DNA of 64,000 nucleotides from Chondrilla cf. caribensis (Eukaryota; Porifera; Demospongiae; Chondrillida; Chondrillidae): NCBI GenBank assembly GCA_964020155.1, contig OZ026558.1, positions 4,111,469 to 4,175,468 of the forward strand, read 5' to 3'. Shown piece by piece: positions 61,568 to 64,000 of this stretch (position 1 is its first letter; each line of letters starts with the position of its first letter). The notes under the pieces were generated by a model. It saw only the letters and a program-made list of their open reading frames with translations, ran no database searches and was not told where the DNA came from. The position numbers and the translations under genes were made by a program.

Positions 61568-62491
61568 TTAGTGGATGTAAATTTCCAACAATTCTGTTCC
61601 AAAATTGTCCCACCAGAGTTGTCGACTAGCACACCATCGAACTGTGATGTCATTGTTTGTTTCTTGTTTGAGTGTCCTCCAAAACCATGGTAGTCGTGTA
61701 TTAGCACAGCAGTTGGTCCCAGGGTAGCAGTCCTTCCCGTCCCAGAGGGTGTTGTTGCTGTACCACTGTTGGGAACCATGAGTGACAGTGGCAGTGTCAC
61801 AATAATAGTCATTACCTACATAAGACGGTGGTGAGTGTCCAGGGTATTTGGCACAGGGACAGTTGTGGCTAGTTTTTACTATTTCAGTAACACCAACGGC
61901 ATAGGACCAGATGTGGCTGTCATTGTCACCTAATGGTCCTTGTGTGATGGACAGACCAGTGAGGTAGTGTTGACTGAGGGGACGTGTGTTTTGGTCAAAT
62001 GCACAAGGATGGTGGAACGAGTACCCCAGAGCTCTCCCACAGACATGGTTGTATGGTATTCCATGAACTGGAAAGACAACAGGGTCACAGTGGCTATCCA
62101 GTGAAGGTCCACACACTCTCTTCCCACCAGCCCAGTACTGAGCCAGAGGTGGTGGACACTGTTGACAGGGTGAGGTCATATCGACATAGGCCACTCTCAT
62201 CATACCTACAATTCCACATCGTTCTTGTTCCATTTCACAATGAAACTGGTGTGCAGTGTTATTGTAGGTGTAAGTCTTGATCCAGTACAGTCCCGATTTG
62301 GCATTCCTATTGCAATGGTATATGTCGGCACAGGAATTGGCTGGTTTGTCTCTAGTGAGTCCAATCTGGCATTGTGGGCATTGAGCGGAAGTGTTCCTGT
62401 TGGAGACAGCCTTAGTGCTCTCTCCACTGGCAAAGGTGTTGGTCCATCCAAGGAGAACGAGTGGGAATAGAAGATAGAGAGAAGTAGTCAT
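61568..62491 (-). CDS. Array gene 8: secreted cysteine-rich protein (307 aa)
   Basis: An intact MTTS-leader copy with the most divergent central block: GVTEIVKTSH at 200-209. Other blocks: DSH, SFHHPCAFDQ and SRQLWWDN. Ala55 is shared with gene 2. FHCEMEQ replaces FYCEMEQ and VGNDYYC replaces VGTDYYC. The 5' exon-like segment ends at 63057 with a GTGAGA donor. Confidence 0.85.
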   Translation of the reverse strand: MTTSLYLLFPLVLLGWTNTFASGESTKAVSNRNTSAQCPQCQIGLTRDKPANSCADIYHCNRNAKSGLYWIKTYTYNNTAHQFHCEMEQERCGIVGMMRVAYVDMTSPCQQCPPPLAQYWAGGKRVCGPSLDSHCDPVVFPVHGIPYNHVCGRALGYSFHHPCAFDQNTRPLSQHYLTGLSITQGPLGDNDSHIWSYAVGVTEIVKTSHNCPCAKYPGHSPPSYVGNDYYCDTATVTHGSQQWYSNNTLWDGKDCYPGTNCCANTRLPWFWRTLKQETNNDITVRWCASRQLWWDNFGTELLEIYIH

Positions 62492-64000
62492 GACTGTCCA
62501 CTCTGCTGTTCAACTGTCACCAAATAACTGAGTCAGAAGTTCCCTTCAGATTGTGGTTGTTAACAGGAATGTTTGGATACCTTATTTGGTGTTTAGTTGG
62601 GATCTACGTATGTATGCACCATTCTGTGTGTACACCAACATATGCATTATATGTACATAAGACTGTATGGATATGCTGTATGTACACCAACATATGCATT
62701 ATATGTACTTAAGAGTGTATGGATATGCTGTATGTACTGTTGGTACGTATGTGTTTTGTGCCTATTCTATTCAATGCATTTTGCAGTATTCCCCATATAG
62801 AGTTTAGTATGGTGTACGCACAGATGTGTATCATGTATTACATACTGTGGTATTATGTAAGTGTGTATGTGTACATGTGTGTAAGTACTGTACTGTTTTG
62901 AAGGTTACACTGTACATTCTACAGTATTCTCCATAGTGGAGTATTTGTACAGTTCACATAGACATATATACTATACACATACATTATATTGAATATTGTA
63001 ACTTTGTGTATTATATTATGCAGTACTGTACATATGTATGTATGTTGATTTCTCACCTTGTTGTGGTGCCAGCTAGTCTGGAGCACTGCAGTGGCATCAC
63101 CTGGGTCACCACACGTAATCCAATCCCTTTGTACCAGAGGTTACATTTTGCAATCATTAGAAGATGGTCTCTACACTATTGCACCAGTACAGTACACACA
63201 TTACACACGTACGTACATTACACACATATGTACGTAGACACATACCTAATATCTTGCTGTGCTGGCTAGCCATAACTGGTACCAGAGGTCTCCCTAGCAT
63301 TATTGAAAGGTTTCTAAATATCTGTTACGTTTGGCAATCATTATGAGATGGTCTCTACAATATTGCACCAATACAGTGCACACAATACACACGTACAGTA
63401 CACACATACCAGACTGTCCAACTGTCCTGATTTAGGCGGGACAGTCCCGATTTGGAAGCCCTTGTCCCTAATCCCGATTTAGCCTGGTTTTGTCCCGAAA
63501 ACTGAGGAATAACCAGACTTTTGTGATATGGAAAACTTTCTTACAACTTTCTTGTCTATAATCTGGATAAATTTCTTCAGTATAAGTAAAAACGTTCAGT
63601 AAATTCGAATTCTCCAAGCTACAGAAAATGCTCTGGCATTGTGTGCTAAATGCGACCATTTTAACCAGCATTGTGCAATATCATAATAAATAGGCTGTAA
63701 TAATAATGATGATGATGTCAACGTTGAACACGTGTCAAAGTGCTGTATTCTATACAGAATACTGAGGAAACATGTCAAATTCAATATCAAATTGTTGTAT
63801 TCTATATAAATTAATTTTAATATCATTCCGATTGGGACAATTTTGAATTCTGAATGTTGTATAAAGGATGTAGCCTATGCATACTGGGTCTATACTATAG
63901 GTGTCCCTATTTTCTGTGGTTGCCAGGTTGGACAGTCTGCATTACACACATACAGTACACACAATACACACATACAGTACACAAAATACACACATACAGT
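62492..64000. other. 5' flank of array gene 8 to window end
   Basis: Same module order as other MTTS-class spacers: exon-like segment (edge 63057), second exon-like segment near 63,260-63,300, then the CAGACTGTCCAAC element from about 63,412. The organisation suggests the array may continue beyond the window. Confidence 0.6.

Noticed and set aside
38152..62470. Plus-strand ORFs of 93-98 aa opposite each array gene
   Set aside because: Antisense frames to a highly conserved coding exon; they disappear where the coding strand varies and have no start or splice context.

Overview
The window is eukaryotic, almost certainly from a marine metazoan and most likely a sponge or another early-branching animal. 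The evidence is intron-split genes with GT-AG junctions, tRNA genes with Pol III terminators, a Crypton, hAT and pogo-like elements, abundant (CA)n/(TG)n tracts, and a tandem family of cysteine-rich secreted proteins of a type I associate with sponges and cnidarians. Species cannot be fixed from the sequence. Exon boundaries below were read by eye from splice motifs, phase and homology.

Left part (1-17.8 kb). The 5' half of DYNC2I1/WDR60 (dynein-2 intermediate chain) runs on the minus strand off the left edge. Next come three near-identical tandem tRNA-Asp(GTC) genes on plus. Two tandemly duplicated six-exon short-chain dehydrogenases of the bacterial-type D-3-hydroxybutyrate dehydrogenase family follow on minus. 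An intronless NHL-repeat protein lies beyond them on minus. A GC-rich island at 10.7-11.65 kb is unexplained.

Satellite block (17.8-27.5 kb). Two unrelated tandem repeats interleave: a 359-bp monomer organised as a 718-bp dimer, and a 188-bp monomer that switches orientation. Each contains a hairpin. The block is bracketed by two copies of a palindromic foldback-like element.

POLE (27.7-37.2 kb). Twelve exons on plus encode the N-terminal 669 residues of the DNA polymerase epsilon catalytic subunit, with all recognisable exonuclease acidic residues and polymerase motif A. E2F- and CRE-like sites lie just upstream of the ATG. Intron 10 carries a head-to-tail pair of Crypton elements, one with an intact 512-aa tyrosine recombinase. 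After exon 12 no further POLE exon is visible to the window end.

Secreted-protein array (37.7-62.5 kb). Eight copies of a single-coding-exon gene of about 307 aa lie on minus inside what would be POLE intron 12. Seven are open and one has a single nonsense codon; there is also one signal-peptide-only remnant. They are nearly identical except for a few short blocks that are shuffled among copies. This pattern of a constant scaffold with mosaic variable loops is the best candidate here for an undescribed recognition or effector system. Between the copies lie duplicated 5' exon-like segments, pogo-like MITEs and a hAT insertion with an empty paralogous site.
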